DNA of 32,698 bases, taken from the NCBI GenBank assembly GCA_007376635.1, contig VMGQ01000005.1:1-32698 (forward strand). The letters are read 5' to 3'. Below, one piece after another: positions 1 through 9,195 of this stretch. Origin of the DNA: Candidatus Peregrinibacteria bacterium Greene1014_49 (lineage in GTDB: Bacteria; Patescibacteriota; Gracilibacteria; Peribacterales; Peribacteraceae). The translations under genes and the position numbers were made by a program. How positions within the stretch are numbered: position 1 is the stretch's first letter; each line of letters opens with the position of its first letter. The notes under the pieces are model-generated. The model saw nothing but the letters and a program-made list of their open reading frames with translations, was not told where the DNA came from and did no database searches.

Positions 1-174
1 GCCGGTTTACAAAATGACGTTGAATCAGCTCGTCGGATGATGGCAGTGCTCAAGGCTAATCCCATATACCTTTCAACCACCACTATTGCCAAAGGCGGAG
101 CGACTGCAGTGAAGGGTGATGCGTACACAAAGATTCTGGATGATCTCGAGGCAGCAACACCAGAGAAAGCCTGA
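1..174 (+). CDS. C-terminal end of an unidentified protein (partial)
   Basis: Frame 1 is open from the first base of the window to a TGA at 172-174, giving the last 57 residues of a protein whose start lies outside the window. The residues are mixed polar and helical, with a Thr/Ala/Gly-rich middle (around STTTIAKGGATAV) and an acidic, Ala-rich tail. No family is recognisable from this piece. It runs in the same direction as the epimerase-like gene that starts 41 nt later. That gene has its own -10-like box, so the two need not form an operon. The uninterrupted frame and neighbouring spacing make it likely to be a real gene end, but the function is unknown. Confidence 0.55.
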   Translation, partial: AGLQNDVESARRMMAVLKANPIYLSTTTIAKGGATAVKGDAYTKILDDLEAATPEKA

Positions 175-203
175 GTTTTGTTTCTTCGGCACTCCTCCTC
201 CGC

Positions 204-209
204 TACGCT
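204..209 (+). promoter_or_regulatory. -10-like box TACGCT, 6 nt before the GTG start
   Basis: TACGCT lies 6 nt upstream of the GTG at 216. There is no Shine-Dalgarno sequence between them. The spacing would start the mRNA at or next to the start codon, the same arrangement as in many other genes of this window. Confidence 0.4.
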
Positions 210-215
210 TTCCCC

Positions 216-1256
216 GTGCCTAAGAGGATCCTGATCACCGGCGGCGTCGGTTTCATCGGCGTGAATGCTGCGGAACGATTTTTGAAGGAAGGATGGGAGG
301 TCGAGATCTTCGATAACTTCTCGAGGAGGGGAGTGGAGCTCAACGAGCGGTATCTGCAGGGCGTCACGAATGCGAAGAATCTCACTATTCATCGTGGGGA
401 TGTTCGGAGGGATCAAGATCTCCTCGTGCAGCTCTGCGAGCAAGCCGATGTCGTTCTGCATCTTGCTGCCCAGGTCGCGGTCACCACGTCCGTCACCGAT
501 CCTCGCACCGATTTCGATGTCAACGCGCTCGGGACGTTCAATGTTCTCGAAGCCGTGCGTGCAAGCAGCAAGAAGCCGATGGTCATCTACGCGTCTACAA
601 ACAAAGTCTACGGCTCTCTCGAGCATCTTTCCGTCGTTGAGGAGAAGAATCGTTACGCTCTGGGGGGAGGACTGCGTGCTGTCGATGAAAGCCAACCACT
701 CGATTTTCATTCGCCTTATGGGTGCAGTAAAGGAGCGGCAGACCAGTACGTGCGCGATTACAGTCGCATCTACGGTCTCAAGACGATCGTCTTCCGGCAA
801 TCGTGCATCTACGGCACCCGGCAGCTCGGGATCGAAGATCAGGGCTGGGTCGCATGGTTCATGATCGCCGCTATGTTTAAGCGCCCGGTCACGCTCTACG
901 GCAACGGCAAACAGGTTCGCGACCTTCTCTTCGTCGAAGATCTCGTAGAGGCGTACGTGCAGGCAATCGCGCACATCGACAAGTGCTCGGGACAGGCTTA
1001 TAACCTCGGTGGAGGATCGGAGAATGCACTTTCACTCTTGGAATTCTTTGCGATTCTCGAAAAAGACTTCGGGCAGAAGTTGTCTCCCGCTCATTCTCCG
1101 GAGCGCCCGGGAGACCAGCCGATATTCATCGCGGATAATGGGAAATTCTCGGCAGACTCGGGGTGGAGGGCGAAGACAGGAGTGCGCGAGGGATTGAAGA
1201 AGCTGAATGATTGGTTGCAGGAAAATAAGCCGATGTTGCAAGAGTTTTATAAATAA
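216..1256 (+). CDS. NAD-dependent sugar epimerase, CDP-paratose 2-epimerase-like
   Basis: This is a 346-residue short-chain dehydrogenase/reductase of the extended class. The N-terminal Rossmann motif is GGVGFIG (residues 9-15), and the catalytic Tyr-x3-Lys pair is Y168/K172 in SPYGCSK. Three stretches point to the CDP-paratose (tyvelose) 2-epimerase branch rather than GalE: NFSRRGVELNERYL near residue 35, STNKVYG, and CIYGTRQLGIEDQGWVAWF. The family reaction is C2 epimerisation of CDP-paratose to CDP-tyvelose for surface polysaccharide. Other CDP-sugar pathway genes are not in the window, so the true substrate is uncertain. The length matches the family. The GTG start is preferred because the Rossmann strand begins directly after it and a TACGCT box sits 6 nt upstream. 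Confidence 0.85.
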   Translation: MPKRILITGGVGFIGVNAAERFLKEGWEVEIFDNFSRRGVELNERYLQGVTNAKNLTIHRGDVRRDQDLLVQLCEQADVVLHLAAQVAVTTSVTDPRTDFDVNALGTFNVLEAVRASSKKPMVIYASTNKVYGSLEHLSVVEEKNRYALGGGLRAVDESQPLDFHSPYGCSKGAADQYVRDYSRIYGLKTIVFRQSCIYGTRQLGIEDQGWVAWFMIAAMFKRPVTLYGNGKQVRDLLFVEDLVEAYVQAIAHIDKCSGQAYNLGGGSENALSLLEFFAILEKDFGQKLSPAHSPERPGDQPIFIADNGKFSADSGWRAKTGVREGLKKLNDWLQENKPMLQEFYK

Positions 1257-1276
1257 GTATCAGATTGATCTGATGT

Positions 1277-1978
1277 TTATTGCGATTGTTTCACGTACTT
1301 CAAAAACTCCTCCAATTCCCCCCACATCCCATACTTCTCCACTTCCCGACTATGCCCATAGAGATGGAAGAACGATTGATTCGTCTCTTTTGCGTATCCA
1401 TATAAATACTTTGCAAGCGCGAGCCATGAGCCCATCGCGGCGTGAGGCGTTTGCAACTTCCGCAGGCGCGTGTAGCGGGCGCGCAGAGGTCCGAAATGAT
1501 CGAGGAGCTTCCAACTGATCCGCGAATGCCTGCGTCCGGGAAATGGCATGATTTGCAGCGTGACCGGTTCCAAAAAAGGATCCGCTGCGGAAAATTCCAG
1601 ATCCTTCGTTGTACGAGCTCCCGTGAATCCCGCTTCTTTCACCAGATCACGCACGTGCGGATTTACCGCTCCGTAGGGATAGCAGAACATCGTGCAGGGC
1701 TTGCCTGTCACTTTCTCCACCCATTTTTTACTCTCGTGGATTTCTCTCTGCGCATCTTCCCGGGAAATCAGTGTGAGATGAGGATGCGAAAGGGAATGCG
1801 CGCCGATCGCGTGGCGGTTACTCAGTGCGCGGATTTGCTCCTCCGACATCATCTGTGATCTGTGCTGCGTATGCGGGCATACATAAAATGTTCCCTTGGC
1901 GTTGTATCGGTCCAGGAGATCTGCCACCCGAAGATCGAGCGTGTAGCCGTCGTCCCAGGAGGTTAGAAAAGAAGTCAC
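1277..1978 (-). CDS. Polysaccharide deacetylase family protein (NodB-like, CE4)
   Basis: With a GTG start at 1978 this is 233 residues. The reading frame continues upstream into the AAGATAC inverted repeat, but the protein fold clearly begins at the GTG. Three CE4 motifs are visible: SWDDGY (catalytic base and metal Asp, D9/D10), HSLSHP (metal His, H61 and H65) and CYPYGAVN (residues 99-106). A C-terminal LYGHS probably supplies the last catalytic His. The family removes N- or O-acetyl groups from glycans such as peptidoglycan or exopolysaccharide. No signal peptide is visible from this start, so it may act in the cytoplasm or leave by another route. It is divergent from the gmd gene, separated from it by a 23-bp perfect inverted repeat that offers TATCTT boxes to both genes. 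Confidence 0.8.
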   Translation of the reverse strand: MTSFLTSWDDGYTLDLRVADLLDRYNAKGTFYVCPHTQHRSQMMSEEQIRALSNRHAIGAHSLSHPHLTLISREDAQREIHESKKWVEKVTGKPCTMFCYPYGAVNPHVRDLVKEAGFTGARTTKDLEFSAADPFLEPVTLQIMPFPGRRHSRISWKLLDHFGPLRARYTRLRKLQTPHAAMGSWLALAKYLYGYAKETNQSFFHLYGHSREVEKYGMWGELEEFLKYVKQSQ

Positions 1979-2031
1979 AAGATACAAGATACAAGATACA
2001 AAAAAATCTTGTATCTTGTATCTTGTATCTT
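1979..2031. repeat. Heptad inverted repeat (AAGATAC), 23-bp perfect stem
   Basis: The left arm 1979-2001 is three AAGATAC heptads plus AA. The right arm 2009-2031 is its exact reverse complement, and the spacer is 7 nt. The element fills the gap between two divergent genes and supplies TATCTT 7-8 nt before each start (1986-1991 for the minus gene and 2026-2031 for the plus gene). Confidence 0.9.
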
Positions 2032-2039
2032 CAATCTCA

Positions 2040-3011
2040 ATGCCTAAGAAGAAAGCTATTATCACGGGAATCACTGGTCAGGACGGTTCGTATCTGGCAG
2101 AACTCCTGATTCAGAAAGATTACGAAATCCACGGTGTCGTCCGTCGCGCTTCCACTTTCAATCGTGGGCGCATCGATCATCTGAATTCGGATGAATCGAA
2201 TCCTGATTGCCTTGTCCATTTGCATTATGGAGATTTGGGAGACTCCAATTCCTTACTACGCATCATTCACGATGTGAAGCCCGATGAAATCTATAACCTT
2301 GCAGCACAGAGCCACGTAGGCGTCAGCTTTGAAATGCCGGAGTACACAGGAGACATCACGGCGCTCGGGACAACACGTCTCCTTGAGGCTCTTCGCACGA
2401 GCAAACTTCCTGCGAAGTTTTACCAAGCCAGCAGTTCCGAGCTCTATGGCAAGACCACTTCGGAGCGCCAGGATGAAGAGACACCGTTTTATCCACGCAG
2501 TCCGTATGGGTGTGCGAAGGCCTATGCCTACTATCTCACGAGGAACTATCGTGAGAGCTACGGAATGTACGCGGTGAATGGCATTCTTTTCAACCATGAA
2601 TCGCCGCGCCGAGGCGAAAACTTCGAAGCGAAGCGTGACTGGGGATACGCTCCGGAATTTGTCGAAGGCATGTGGAAGATGCTGCAGTGCCCGGAGCCAG
2701 AAGATTATGTGCTTGCGACAGGGCGCACGGCATCTGTCCGTGAGTTTTTGGAACTATGCATGAAGCATTTGCATATCAACTACGAACGAAAAGGATCTGG
2801 AAAAGACGAAACGTATACCGATACAAAGACGGGGAAAAAGATTGTTGCGCTCGATCCGCTGTATAACCGTCCTGCAGAAGTGGATTTCTTACTTGGGGAT
2901 GCATCAAAAGCAAAGAAGAAGCTGGGGTGGGAGGCGAAAACCAGTATCGAAGAGTTAGCAAAGATCATGTTAGAGGCGGATTGTAGGAAGCAGGGAGTCC
3001 AGTTGAATTAA
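2040..3011 (+). CDS. gmd: GDP-mannose 4,6-dehydratase with an internal deletion
   Basis: The 323-residue protein matches GMD closely: [14 protein letters not shown] at the N-terminus, [30 protein letters not shown], catalytic Y156/K160 in [21 protein letters not shown], and [11 protein letters not shown] near the end. The family converts GDP-mannose to GDP-4-keto-6-deoxymannose, the precursor of GDP-fucose, GDP-rhamnose and GDP-perosamine. After GENF (residue 195) the sequence jumps straight to AKRDWGYA. Other GMDs have about 27 more residues here, starting with the conserved VTRKIT motif, which helps bind NADP(H) and build the oligomer. The reading frame is kept. The ATG at 2040 is chosen because upstream codons are repeat DNA and TATCTT sits 8 nt before it. 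Activity is uncertain because of the deletion. Confidence 0.9.
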   Translation: MPKKKAIITGITGQDGSYLAELLIQKDYEIHGVVRRASTFNRGRIDHLNSDESNPDCLVHLHYGDLGDSNSLLRIIHDVKPDEIYNLAAQSHVGVSFEMPEYTGDITALGTTRLLEALRTSKLPAKFYQASSSELYGKTTSERQDEETPFYPRSPYGCAKAYAYYLTRNYRESYGMYAVNGILFNHESPRRGENFEAKRDWGYAPEFVEGMWKMLQCPEPEDYVLATGRTASVREFLELCMKHLHINYERKGSGKDETYTDTKTGKKIVALDPLYNRPAEVDFLLGDASKAKKKLGWEAKTSIEELAKIMLEADCRKQGVQLN

Positions 3012-3058
3012 GAATTAAGAACGTCTTCTTAATTCCTAATTCTTAATTCATAATTCTT
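3005..3058. repeat. Heptad inverted repeat (GAATTAA) overlapping the gmd stop
   Basis: GAATTAA heptads start in the last codons of gmd and form a 10-bp perfect hairpin, 3012-3021 with 3026-3035 around a CGTC loop. Further TAATTCT-type units follow. It fills the gap before the next gene and could act as a weak 3' stem for gmd. Confidence 0.8.
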
Positions 3059-3063
3059 CTCAG

Positions 3064-5691
3064 ATGCCTCGAAAGACAGTCATCATCGGCGGGATTGTGT
3101 TTCTCATTCTCATTCAGCTTGTCATCCTCGCTGGCTATGCTGTCGTTCTTCTACGAACAGAGCTTTCTGCCATTCCCTCTGCGGAAACTTCGCGGCGGCT
3201 TTCACCGTTTCTGGAGTTTGGGCGATCAGCGGATCGTTGGGTCAGTACGTTTTATAAAGGCCCGAAACCCAAAGAGATACTTCCGCAGTATGCGTTAGAG
3301 ATTTCTCCGGATCAGTGGGGGAGGGTACTCCAAAGTCTTCCTGCGCCGGGGAAGGCATTTGATGAAGATCTCGTGCCATGGGTACCTGCAGTGTTTTCAG
3401 CAGAAGACCAGCAATGGAACGTGCATGTGCGTGTGCATGGCGAGAGTCTTGCCCATTGGTCTTGGCCCAAAAAATCCTATGAAGTGCGTTTTGCAGCGGA
3501 TGCGCCTTTCCATGGTGCGCGCACCATATTGCTTGTTCTTCCCGAGGAACGCGGCTGGGTGAATGGTCTTCTATTAAAGCGCAGAAGTAGTGCGCTGGGG
3601 CTTGTGCATCCAGAAACATCTTTCATAGATCTGCGTCTCAACGGTCGCGGCCCCATGATCTATGTGCAGAGTGAAGAATGGTCTGAAGATCTGGCTCAAC
3701 GTCAGGGCAAGGGGGGAGATATCGTGCTGTATCGGATTTCCCGGCAGGGAGCTGGATCCGCATCGTCGCCGGATGCAGCCTATTGGGAACGGTCAGGGTC
3801 TTCCAAGGTACGCGCTCCCGATGACGCTCTGGGGCTCCTTACAGAACTCTCTCGTCCGGGCGCAGAAGCCGATCCGGATTACCTCACGAAGCTCAGTCAG
3901 GTGATGGATCTCGATCGGTTGTCTGCGTATATGGCTCTGCGACAGCTCATGGGCAACCCGGTAGCGCGACCCGATGAATTGCGCCTGCTCTATCGGAGCG
4001 ACAAAGGGCTTTTTGAGCCGGTGCCCTGGAATATCGTGATGCGTTCGCCACGATCTATTCTCGCTCCCTCGGGTATTCCTCTTATTGATGCCGCATCGCG
4101 TGTTCCTGCGCTTCGGAGCCGTGCACAGATGATGCTTCAGGAATATTTCCAGACGGAAGCCGACGGAGATAGTGCATTGTTCCGGTTTACGAGAAGCAAT
4201 ATCGAGGCTCCCCTCTATGCCGATCAATGGAAACTGCCGAGCAACCGTATCGTCCGTAACGCACTCGACGCGCAAGAGCATCTTCTGGAAAAAAGTATTG
4301 GCGAAATCTCTGCACAATTGTCCTCCGCGGAGGTACTCATCAACGAACATATTCCTACAACGGAAACCGAAGTTCTCTTGGTTATCGATTGCAATGCCCG
4401 CGGTCCGGTCGCCGGACTGCTGACATCCATCGCGTTTCCTTTGCGGTATGCGGATGCACTCGCACGCAGTGATATCCGCGTCCTTCGTGATACGGGTGAT
4501 GGTGTCTATGGAGAAGGAGATTTGCCTGTGCCCACTACAATTTCCGGAAGCACGCTGCAATTTCTCGAAGGCCAGGAGCGGCTACTCTGGCCGGGGAATC
4601 CAGCGGTAACTGTAGAGGGCGAAGTGTTGCGTCCTCCGCAGCGGCGACACCGGTTCTATCTCGTTGGTACCGTTACCACTCCACGATTGACCATTGATGC
4701 ATTGCCGCTCCCCATTGGCATCGGCAATGCGGTGACTGGCGGCAGTGGCCAAATTCTTGGCATGGCGCTTATTGATGACCGTGTATACGGTGCAGTATTG
4801 CCCCCCCAAATGCAGCGGCCGGAATTCCTCAGCAGAAACAAGCAATTCATCGCTCAAGGTGACAGAGGGATTTCCTTAAAAGGCTCTGTGATACTGGAAG
4901 GCATGATCGCGATTCCTCCCCAGATGCCGCTCTCTGTCGCTCCCGGTACACAGATCCGTATGGGGAGCGGCGCGATGCTGCTGTCCTATGGGTCTATCAC
5001 GATGCTTGGAGAGGAGACGGCACCGATCCGCATTCTTCCGGTCAAGGCTGGCATTGTTTGGGGAACCATTGCCATTATCGATGCGGCAGAGCCGAGCGAC
5101 CTGCATTTTGTCACCGTCGCTGGGGGCAAAGGAGGAAGAGCGGGCGGGAAAAAGCTTCCCGGATCCATCACTTTTGCCGGAAGCCCCGGCTCTATTACCA
5201 ATGTGACTGTGGACAATGCTCAAGGGAAAGCCGCGATTGCTCTCTCGCAGATTTTCGTTGATCTCAGAGACTCCATCATTCGCGGCAGTGCCGGCAACGG
5301 AGTGCTCATCGAATCCGCACTCGCTGGTCGTATCGAAGGCGTGACCATTACCACATCATCGAGTCATGCAATCGATCTGCGCGGTTCACCTATTGTGATC
5401 CGCAATTCTGTTGTAGAAGGATCTTCACAGGCTTGTATCCACGTCGCCGAGCGCTCAGCTCCCCTCATTGAGAATTCACGTTTGCAAGGGTGTGCAGTGG
5501 GCATTCTCTCCGGAGACGGCGGGCATGTTGTTGCCAAAAATGTGACGCTTGTCGGGAATGCAATTGGATTTTCTGCGGCTGGCGGTTCTCCTGCATTCGG
5601 CCCTGGATCCATCGTCGCGAATGGAACGGTGTTTGTGGATAATGGAGAGAATATGAGGGAAGAGAGTGGGGGAGTGGTGGCGGTGGAATGA
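3064..5691 (+). CDS. Membrane-anchored CotH-like / beta-helix surface protein
   Basis: The 875-residue protein starts with one hydrophobic segment (about residues 7-30) that would act as a signal anchor. Residues about 75-400 resemble the CotH kinase-like domain: PKKSYEVRF near 137, PFHGARTILLVL, a FIDLRLNGRGPMIY strand like the CotH ELYINGEYWGLY region, and YMALRQLMGNP before the PWNIVMRSP motif near residue 320. CotH proteins phosphorylate secreted proteins through Asp residues in a PWDLDxxF-type motif. Here both Asp are replaced (N and V), so this looks like a non-catalytic relative. Residues about 600-866 are short Gly/Asn/Val-rich strands typical of a right-handed parallel beta-helix. 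It ends 3 nt before the end of the convergent dehydrogenase gene. The function is unknown; an adhesin or wall role is inference. Confidence 0.7.
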   Translation: MPRKTVIIGGIVFLILIQLVILAGYAVVLLRTELSAIPSAETSRRLSPFLEFGRSADRWVSTFYKGPKPKEILPQYALEISPDQWGRVLQSLPAPGKAFDEDLVPWVPAVFSAEDQQWNVHVRVHGESLAHWSWPKKSYEVRFAADAPFHGARTILLVLPEERGWVNGLLLKRRSSALGLVHPETSFIDLRLNGRGPMIYVQSEEWSEDLAQRQGKGGDIVLYRISRQGAGSASSPDAAYWERSGSSKVRAPDDALGLLTELSRPGAEADPDYLTKLSQVMDLDRLSAYMALRQLMGNPVARPDELRLLYRSDKGLFEPVPWNIVMRSPRSILAPSGIPLIDAASRVPALRSRAQMMLQEYFQTEADGDSALFRFTRSNIEAPLYADQWKLPSNRIVRNALDAQEHLLEKSIGEISAQLSSAEVLINEHIPTTETEVLLVIDCNARGPVAGLLTSIAFPLRYADALARSDIRVLRDTGDGVYGEGDLPVPTTISGSTLQFLEGQERLLWPGNPAVTVEGEVLRPPQRRHRFYLVGTVTTPRLTIDALPLPIGIGNAVTGGSGQILGMALIDDRVYGAVLPPQMQRPEFLSRNKQFIAQGDRGISLKGSVILEGMIAIPPQMPLSVAPGTQIRMGSGAMLLSYGSITMLGEETAPIRILPVKAGIVWGTIAIIDAAEPSDLHFVTVAGGKGGRAGGKKLPGSITFAGSPGSITNVTVDNAQGKAAIALSQIFVDLRDSIIRGSAGNGVLIESALAGRIEGVTITTSSSHAIDLRGSPIVIRNSVVEGSSQACIHVAERSAPLIENSRLQGCAVGILSGDGGHVVAKNVTLVGNAIGFSAAGGSPAFGPGSIVANGTVFVDNGENMREESGGVVAVE

Positions 5692-5694
5692 TGT

Positions 5695-6963
5695 TTACAA
5701 CGCCAAATATTTCCTTCCCACCTTGGTAATCGCTTTTCCGTCCAATACCGATTTCAAATCGAAGATTAATCCTCCATTTTTCGTTGCCCCAAGCAGTCCT
5801 TCCGTTCCCAATGCGAGATATTCTTTGTGCGGTACAAGGAGAACGATCGCGTCGTACGGTCCTTCTTCCAGTGTTCCCGGCTTCCATCCGTTGCGTTCAA
5901 TGATCGCAGATGACATGTACGGATCTTGCACCAACACCGTATGTGCTTCTTTTTCTAGGGTACGAATAACGTCGCCAGATTTACTGTTGCGAGTATCTGG
6001 AACATCCTCTTTAAAGGTGAGTCCAAGGACCAATATCCGTTTCTCACTTGTGCCTATAGCATCTTGAACCTGCTTGGCAACGAAATGCGCCATGCCTTCG
6101 TTCACTGCGCGTCCCGCCGTGATGATGTGCGTGTCCATGCCATATTCTTTCGCCTTCTCCACGAGATAATACGGATCCACTCCGATGCAGTGGCCGCCGA
6201 CGAGGCCGGGAGTGAAGCGGAGAAAGTTCCACTTCGTTCCAGCAGCATCAAGCACGTCTTTACTGGCGATGCCGATTTTGCCGCAGAGCATCGCGATCTC
6301 ATTGATGTAGCCGATATTTAAATCCCGCTGTGCGTTCTCTATCGCCTTGGCCATTTCCGCAACTTTGATACTGGGTGCTTTATGGATGCCCGCTTCCACG
6401 ATGGAGCCGTAGAGTGTAGCGAGAGTCTCAAGGACTTCTGGTGTTTGCCCTGACACAACTTTCACAATCGTATGGAGCCGGTGTTTTTTATCTCCAGGAT
6501 TAATGCGCTCCGGGCTGTACCCAAGAAAGAAATCCTTGCCGCACGTCATGCCGGAAGCTTTTTCCAGAATCGGCCCGCAAATTTCCTCCGTGGTTCCCGG
6601 CCACACCGTGGATTCAAAGACGATAATGGTGCCTTTCTTCATATGCGCTCCGACCGTCTTCGATCCCGCTTTGAGGATCGTGATATCAGGCTTGTTCTTG
6701 TCATCGACAGGCGTCGGGAGCGCAACGATCACAATATCCGCATCGGCGATGACCTTGGGATCATTACTGAAGCGCATCTCCACCTCTTTCAATTCCTTAG
6801 CACTCAACTCTTTCGTGCGATCCTGTCCTGCCTGTAATTCGCTGACGCGCCCAGCATCAATGTCGTACCCGATCGTTGGGTAGCCTTTTTTAGCAAAACC
6901 GTGAGCGAGGGGGAGACCGACGTAGCCGAGGCCGACGATGCATATCGTTGGGAGCGGTTTCAT
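5695..6963 (-). CDS. UDP-N-acetyl-hexosamine 6-dehydrogenase (TviB/WbpA-like)
   Basis: The 422-residue protein has the three-part layout of nucleotide-sugar dehydrogenases: an N-terminal NAD fold (VGLGYVGLPLA, residues about 9-19), a central dimerisation helix, and a C-terminal sugar-binding fold. The catalytic Cys is C259 in GGHCIGVDPYY. The signature GYSPERINPGDKKHR and the VFESTVWPGTTEE stretch place it with the TviB/WbpA/WecC group, which oxidises C6 of UDP-GlcNAc, UDP-GalNAc or UDP-ManNAc to the uronic acid, rather than with Ugd. The ATG at 6963 is preferred because TACACT lies 6 nt upstream and the codons before it are low-complexity purine repeats. The product would be a HexNAcA donor for surface glycan. 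TviB-like is the best guess from sequence, but which HexNAc is used cannot be decided. Confidence 0.88.
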   Translation of the reverse strand: MKPLPTICIVGLGYVGLPLAHGFAKKGYPTIGYDIDAGRVSELQAGQDRTKELSAKELKEVEMRFSNDPKVIADADIVIVALPTPVDDKNKPDITILKAGSKTVGAHMKKGTIIVFESTVWPGTTEEICGPILEKASGMTCGKDFFLGYSPERINPGDKKHRLHTIVKVVSGQTPEVLETLATLYGSIVEAGIHKAPSIKVAEMAKAIENAQRDLNIGYINEIAMLCGKIGIASKDVLDAAGTKWNFLRFTPGLVGGHCIGVDPYYLVEKAKEYGMDTHIITAGRAVNEGMAHFVAKQVQDAIGTSEKRILVLGLTFKEDVPDTRNSKSGDVIRTLEKEAHTVLVQDPYMSSAIIERNGWKPGTLEEGPYDAIVLLVPHKEYLALGTEGLLGATKNGGLIFDLKSVLDGKAITKVGRKYLAL

Positions 6964-6969
6964 GGGAAG

Positions 6970-6975
6970 AGTGTA
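6970..6975 (-). promoter_or_regulatory. -10-like box TACACT, 6 nt before the dehydrogenase start
   Basis: On the minus strand TACACT lies 6 nt before the ATG at 6963, with no Shine-Dalgarno between. It fits the leaderless pattern. Confidence 0.45.
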
Positions 6976-6986
6976 GGGGAGGGTAG

Positions 6987-7050
6987 GAAGGGAAGAAAAG
7001 GCAGGAAAGGCAGAAAGGGCAGAAACGTTTTTTGCCTTTCCTACCTTTCT
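6987..7050. repeat. Purine-rich imperfect inverted repeat between divergent genes
   Basis: Tandem AGGCAGGA/AAGGCAGA-type units (period 8-9) are followed by a complementary CTTTCCTACC-type arm. The best stem is 9 bp, 7004-7012 with 7033-7041. It resembles the stretch at 29220-29247 inside pheT. Confidence 0.65.
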
Positions 7051-7069
7051 TGGCCTACAGTTCCCCGGC

Positions 7070-7471
7070 ATGCGTCATCTGATCCTCGGTCGCGCCCAAT
7101 CCAGTCATATCCAGTTCTTCCGATATTTTTTCGTTGGAGGAACGGCAGCGGTCGTAGATCTGGTTGTCTATACAACTCTTCTAAAGCTTCTCGGGATTCC
7201 CTACCTCGTTGCCGCTTTCATCGGATACATGATTGGTCTCGCATGGAATCATTATTTGTGCGTTCTCTGGGTATTTCAAAGTAAGCACAGCAGAAGTAAA
7301 GAAGTGACTATGGTCATTGCGATCGCCATTGGGGGATTAATCTGGACGGAGTTGATTCTCTATGGACTCGTCGAATGGGGAGGGTCGGATGAAATCGTGG
7401 CGAAGATTATTTCACAGATATTGGTATTGCTGTGGAATTTTGGCATGCGGAAGATGTATGTGTTTCATTAA
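7070..7471 (+). CDS. GtrA family membrane protein
   Basis: The 133-residue protein has four predicted membrane helices (about residues 17-35, 42-62, 78-98 and 105-125). It shows GtrA hallmarks: an N-terminal F-x-RYFFVGG stretch, a GLAWNHYLCVLWVF segment between helices 2 and 3, and a C-terminal LLWNFGMRKMYVF. GtrA proteins are thought to help move polyprenol-phosphate-linked sugars across the membrane. No glycosyltransferase is fused here, unlike the GT2-GtrA protein at 17107. TACAGT lies 8 nt before the ATG. The gene is followed 32 nt later by the FAD-dependent oxidoreductase on the same strand, so joint transcription is possible. Confidence 0.85.
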   Translation: MRHLILGRAQSSHIQFFRYFFVGGTAAVVDLVVYTTLLKLLGIPYLVAAFIGYMIGLAWNHYLCVLWVFQSKHSRSKEVTMVIAIAIGGLIWTELILYGLVEWGGSDEIVAKIISQILVLLWNFGMRKMYVFH

Positions 7472-7503
7472 GAAGGTTGCCGGAGAAGCTGTAAGCTTTG
7501 TGT

Positions 7504-9159
7504 ATGACGAAGATCGCTATCATTGCTGGTGCGGGTCCTGCAGGGCTCACTGCAGCATATGAGTTACTCAAGCGTACGGATGTGCATCCAATCGTTCTGG
7601 AGTCAACGCAGGCAATTGGAGGTATTGCACAGACTTTTAACTACAAAGGGAATCGCATCGACATCGGTGGACATCGGTTTTTTTCCAAGAGCAAGCGCGT
7701 GATGGATTGGTGGTTCAATATTCTTCCAGTGCAGGGGCACCCCGCTGCGGACACCACAGAAAAAGGACATGAGATCGATTATGCGGTGGAGGCGATCGTG
7801 GAGTTTTTGTGTAAGGAAGCTGTGGCGATCCCCGCACCTGATCCTGAAAAAGAAGATCGCGTGATGCTCCAGCGCCCGCGCCTGAGTCGCATCTATTTCC
7901 GCAGAAGTTTTTTTCCGTATCCGATTGGCATCACGTTTACTGTTGCCCGCAGATTAGGTCTGGTGAATACCTGTTTCATCGGTTGCAGTTACATCAAGGC
8001 ACATCTCTTTCCCTTGAAGGATGAATCGTTTCTTGATGCGTTCTTCATCAATCGCTTCGGTCGCAGGCTCTACGAAACATTCTTTAAAGATTACACCGAA
8101 AAAGTATGGGGAGTGCCGTGTAACCAGATCCGTGCGGACTGGGGGGCACAGCGCATCAAAGGGCTTTCGCTCAAGCGTGCAGTTTTCCATGCTGTGAAAG
8201 ATCTACTAACTTCCGATTTTGCCAAGGCTCAGGTAGAGCGCGAAACAAGCCTCATCACGCGGTTCTTCTATCCTAAGTTCGGTCCCGGTCAGATGTGGGA
8301 AACGGTGACGGAGCAAGTTCGGGCGTGCGGCGGAGAGGTGAAGATGAAGAGAAGGGTGGTGGGGGTGAAGTGGATGATGGATAATGCAAAAAGAAAAATA
8401 ACGTCAGTAACTATTGAAAATGTTGATTCCGGTGAAACGGAGGAAGTTCCCTGCGATTATTTTTTCTCCACCATGCCCGTGCGGCACCTTATCGGGATGA
8501 TGCATCCAAAGCCTGATGACAGAGTATGTGAGGTGGCGGAAGGGTTGATCTATCGCGATTTTCTGACGGTGGGATTGCTCTTAAAGAAGCTGCATGTTCA
8601 AGAGAAGGGGAGGAAACCCAGTGCAGCTGTGCCGGATAACTGGATTTATATCCAGGATGGCGGTGTGCATGTAGGGCGTATCCAGATTTTCAACAATTGG
8701 AGCCCATACATGGTTGCTGATCGCAAGAACTCCGTCTGGATCGGATTGGAATATTTTGTGAATGAAGGAGACAAGCTCTGGGTGATGCCGGATCAGTCAC
8801 TCATCGATGTAGGAATCGCTGAAATGGAGAAGATCGGATTTGCCCTCAAGGCAGACATTCTCGATGCCTGTGTCCTGCGAATGCCCAAAGCCTACCCCGC
8901 CTATTTTGGCAGCTACAATCAGCTCGATACCGTACGGGATTTCACGCTCACCATTCCCAATCTCTACCTCATTGGTCGCAACGGCATGCACCGCTACAAT
9001 AATCAGGATCACAGCATGCTTACGGCGATGACGGCAGTCGACAATATTGTCGCCAGGTTAACGGATAATCTCAACATCTGGAATGTGAACGCGGATAGAG
9101 TCTACCACGAGGAGAAGGGGCAGAGCGAAGTGGATGTGGAGGCGAGGAAGAGGGGATAA
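7504..9159 (+). CDS. FAD-dependent oxidoreductase, HemY/UDP-galactopyranose-mutase-like
   Basis: The 551-residue protein begins with an FAD-binding Rossmann motif, [14 protein letters not shown], then an acidic residue (VLES) for the ribose. A second FAD-contact region, IGGIAQTF...[11 protein letters not shown], follows. Near the C-terminus [18 protein letters not shown] completes an amine-oxidase-type FAD fold. Proteins of this COG1232-like group often lie in polysaccharide clusters and are distantly related to UDP-galactopyranose mutase and protoporphyrinogen oxidase. No haem pathway gene is nearby, so a sugar or isoprenoid substrate is more likely, though this is inference. ATG 7504 is chosen over the TTG two codons earlier because the GxGxxG strand starts right after it and TAAGCT sits 6 nt upstream. 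It converges with the giant repeat-protein gene. Confidence 0.75.
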   Translation: MTKIAIIAGAGPAGLTAAYELLKRTDVHPIVLESTQAIGGIAQTFNYKGNRIDIGGHRFFSKSKRVMDWWFNILPVQGHPAADTTEKGHEIDYAVEAIVEFLCKEAVAIPAPDPEKEDRVMLQRPRLSRIYFRRSFFPYPIGITFTVARRLGLVNTCFIGCSYIKAHLFPLKDESFLDAFFINRFGRRLYETFFKDYTEKVWGVPCNQIRADWGAQRIKGLSLKRAVFHAVKDLLTSDFAKAQVERETSLITRFFYPKFGPGQMWETVTEQVRACGGEVKMKRRVVGVKWMMDNAKRKITSVTIENVDSGETEEVPCDYFFSTMPVRHLIGMMHPKPDDRVCEVAEGLIYRDFLTVGLLLKKLHVQEKGRKPSAAVPDNWIYIQDGGVHVGRIQIFNNWSPYMVADRKNSVWIGLEYFVNEGDKLWVMPDQSLIDVGIAEMEKIGFALKADILDACVLRMPKAYPAYFGSYNQLDTVRDFTLTIPNLYLIGRNGMHRYNNQDHSMLTAMTAVDNIVARLTDNLNIWNVNADRVYHEEKGQSEVDVEARKRG

Positions 9160-9195
9160 AGTGGCAGAGGGATACACTGGTATGAGACCGTACAC

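Noticed and set aside
1979-2031. CRISPR array
   Set aside because: The units are 7 nt without unique spacers, and there are no cas genes in the window.
3793-4560. 255-codon open frame antisense to the CotH-like gene
   Set aside because: It is a shadow frame: it lies entirely inside the plus-strand gene and has no recognisable motif.
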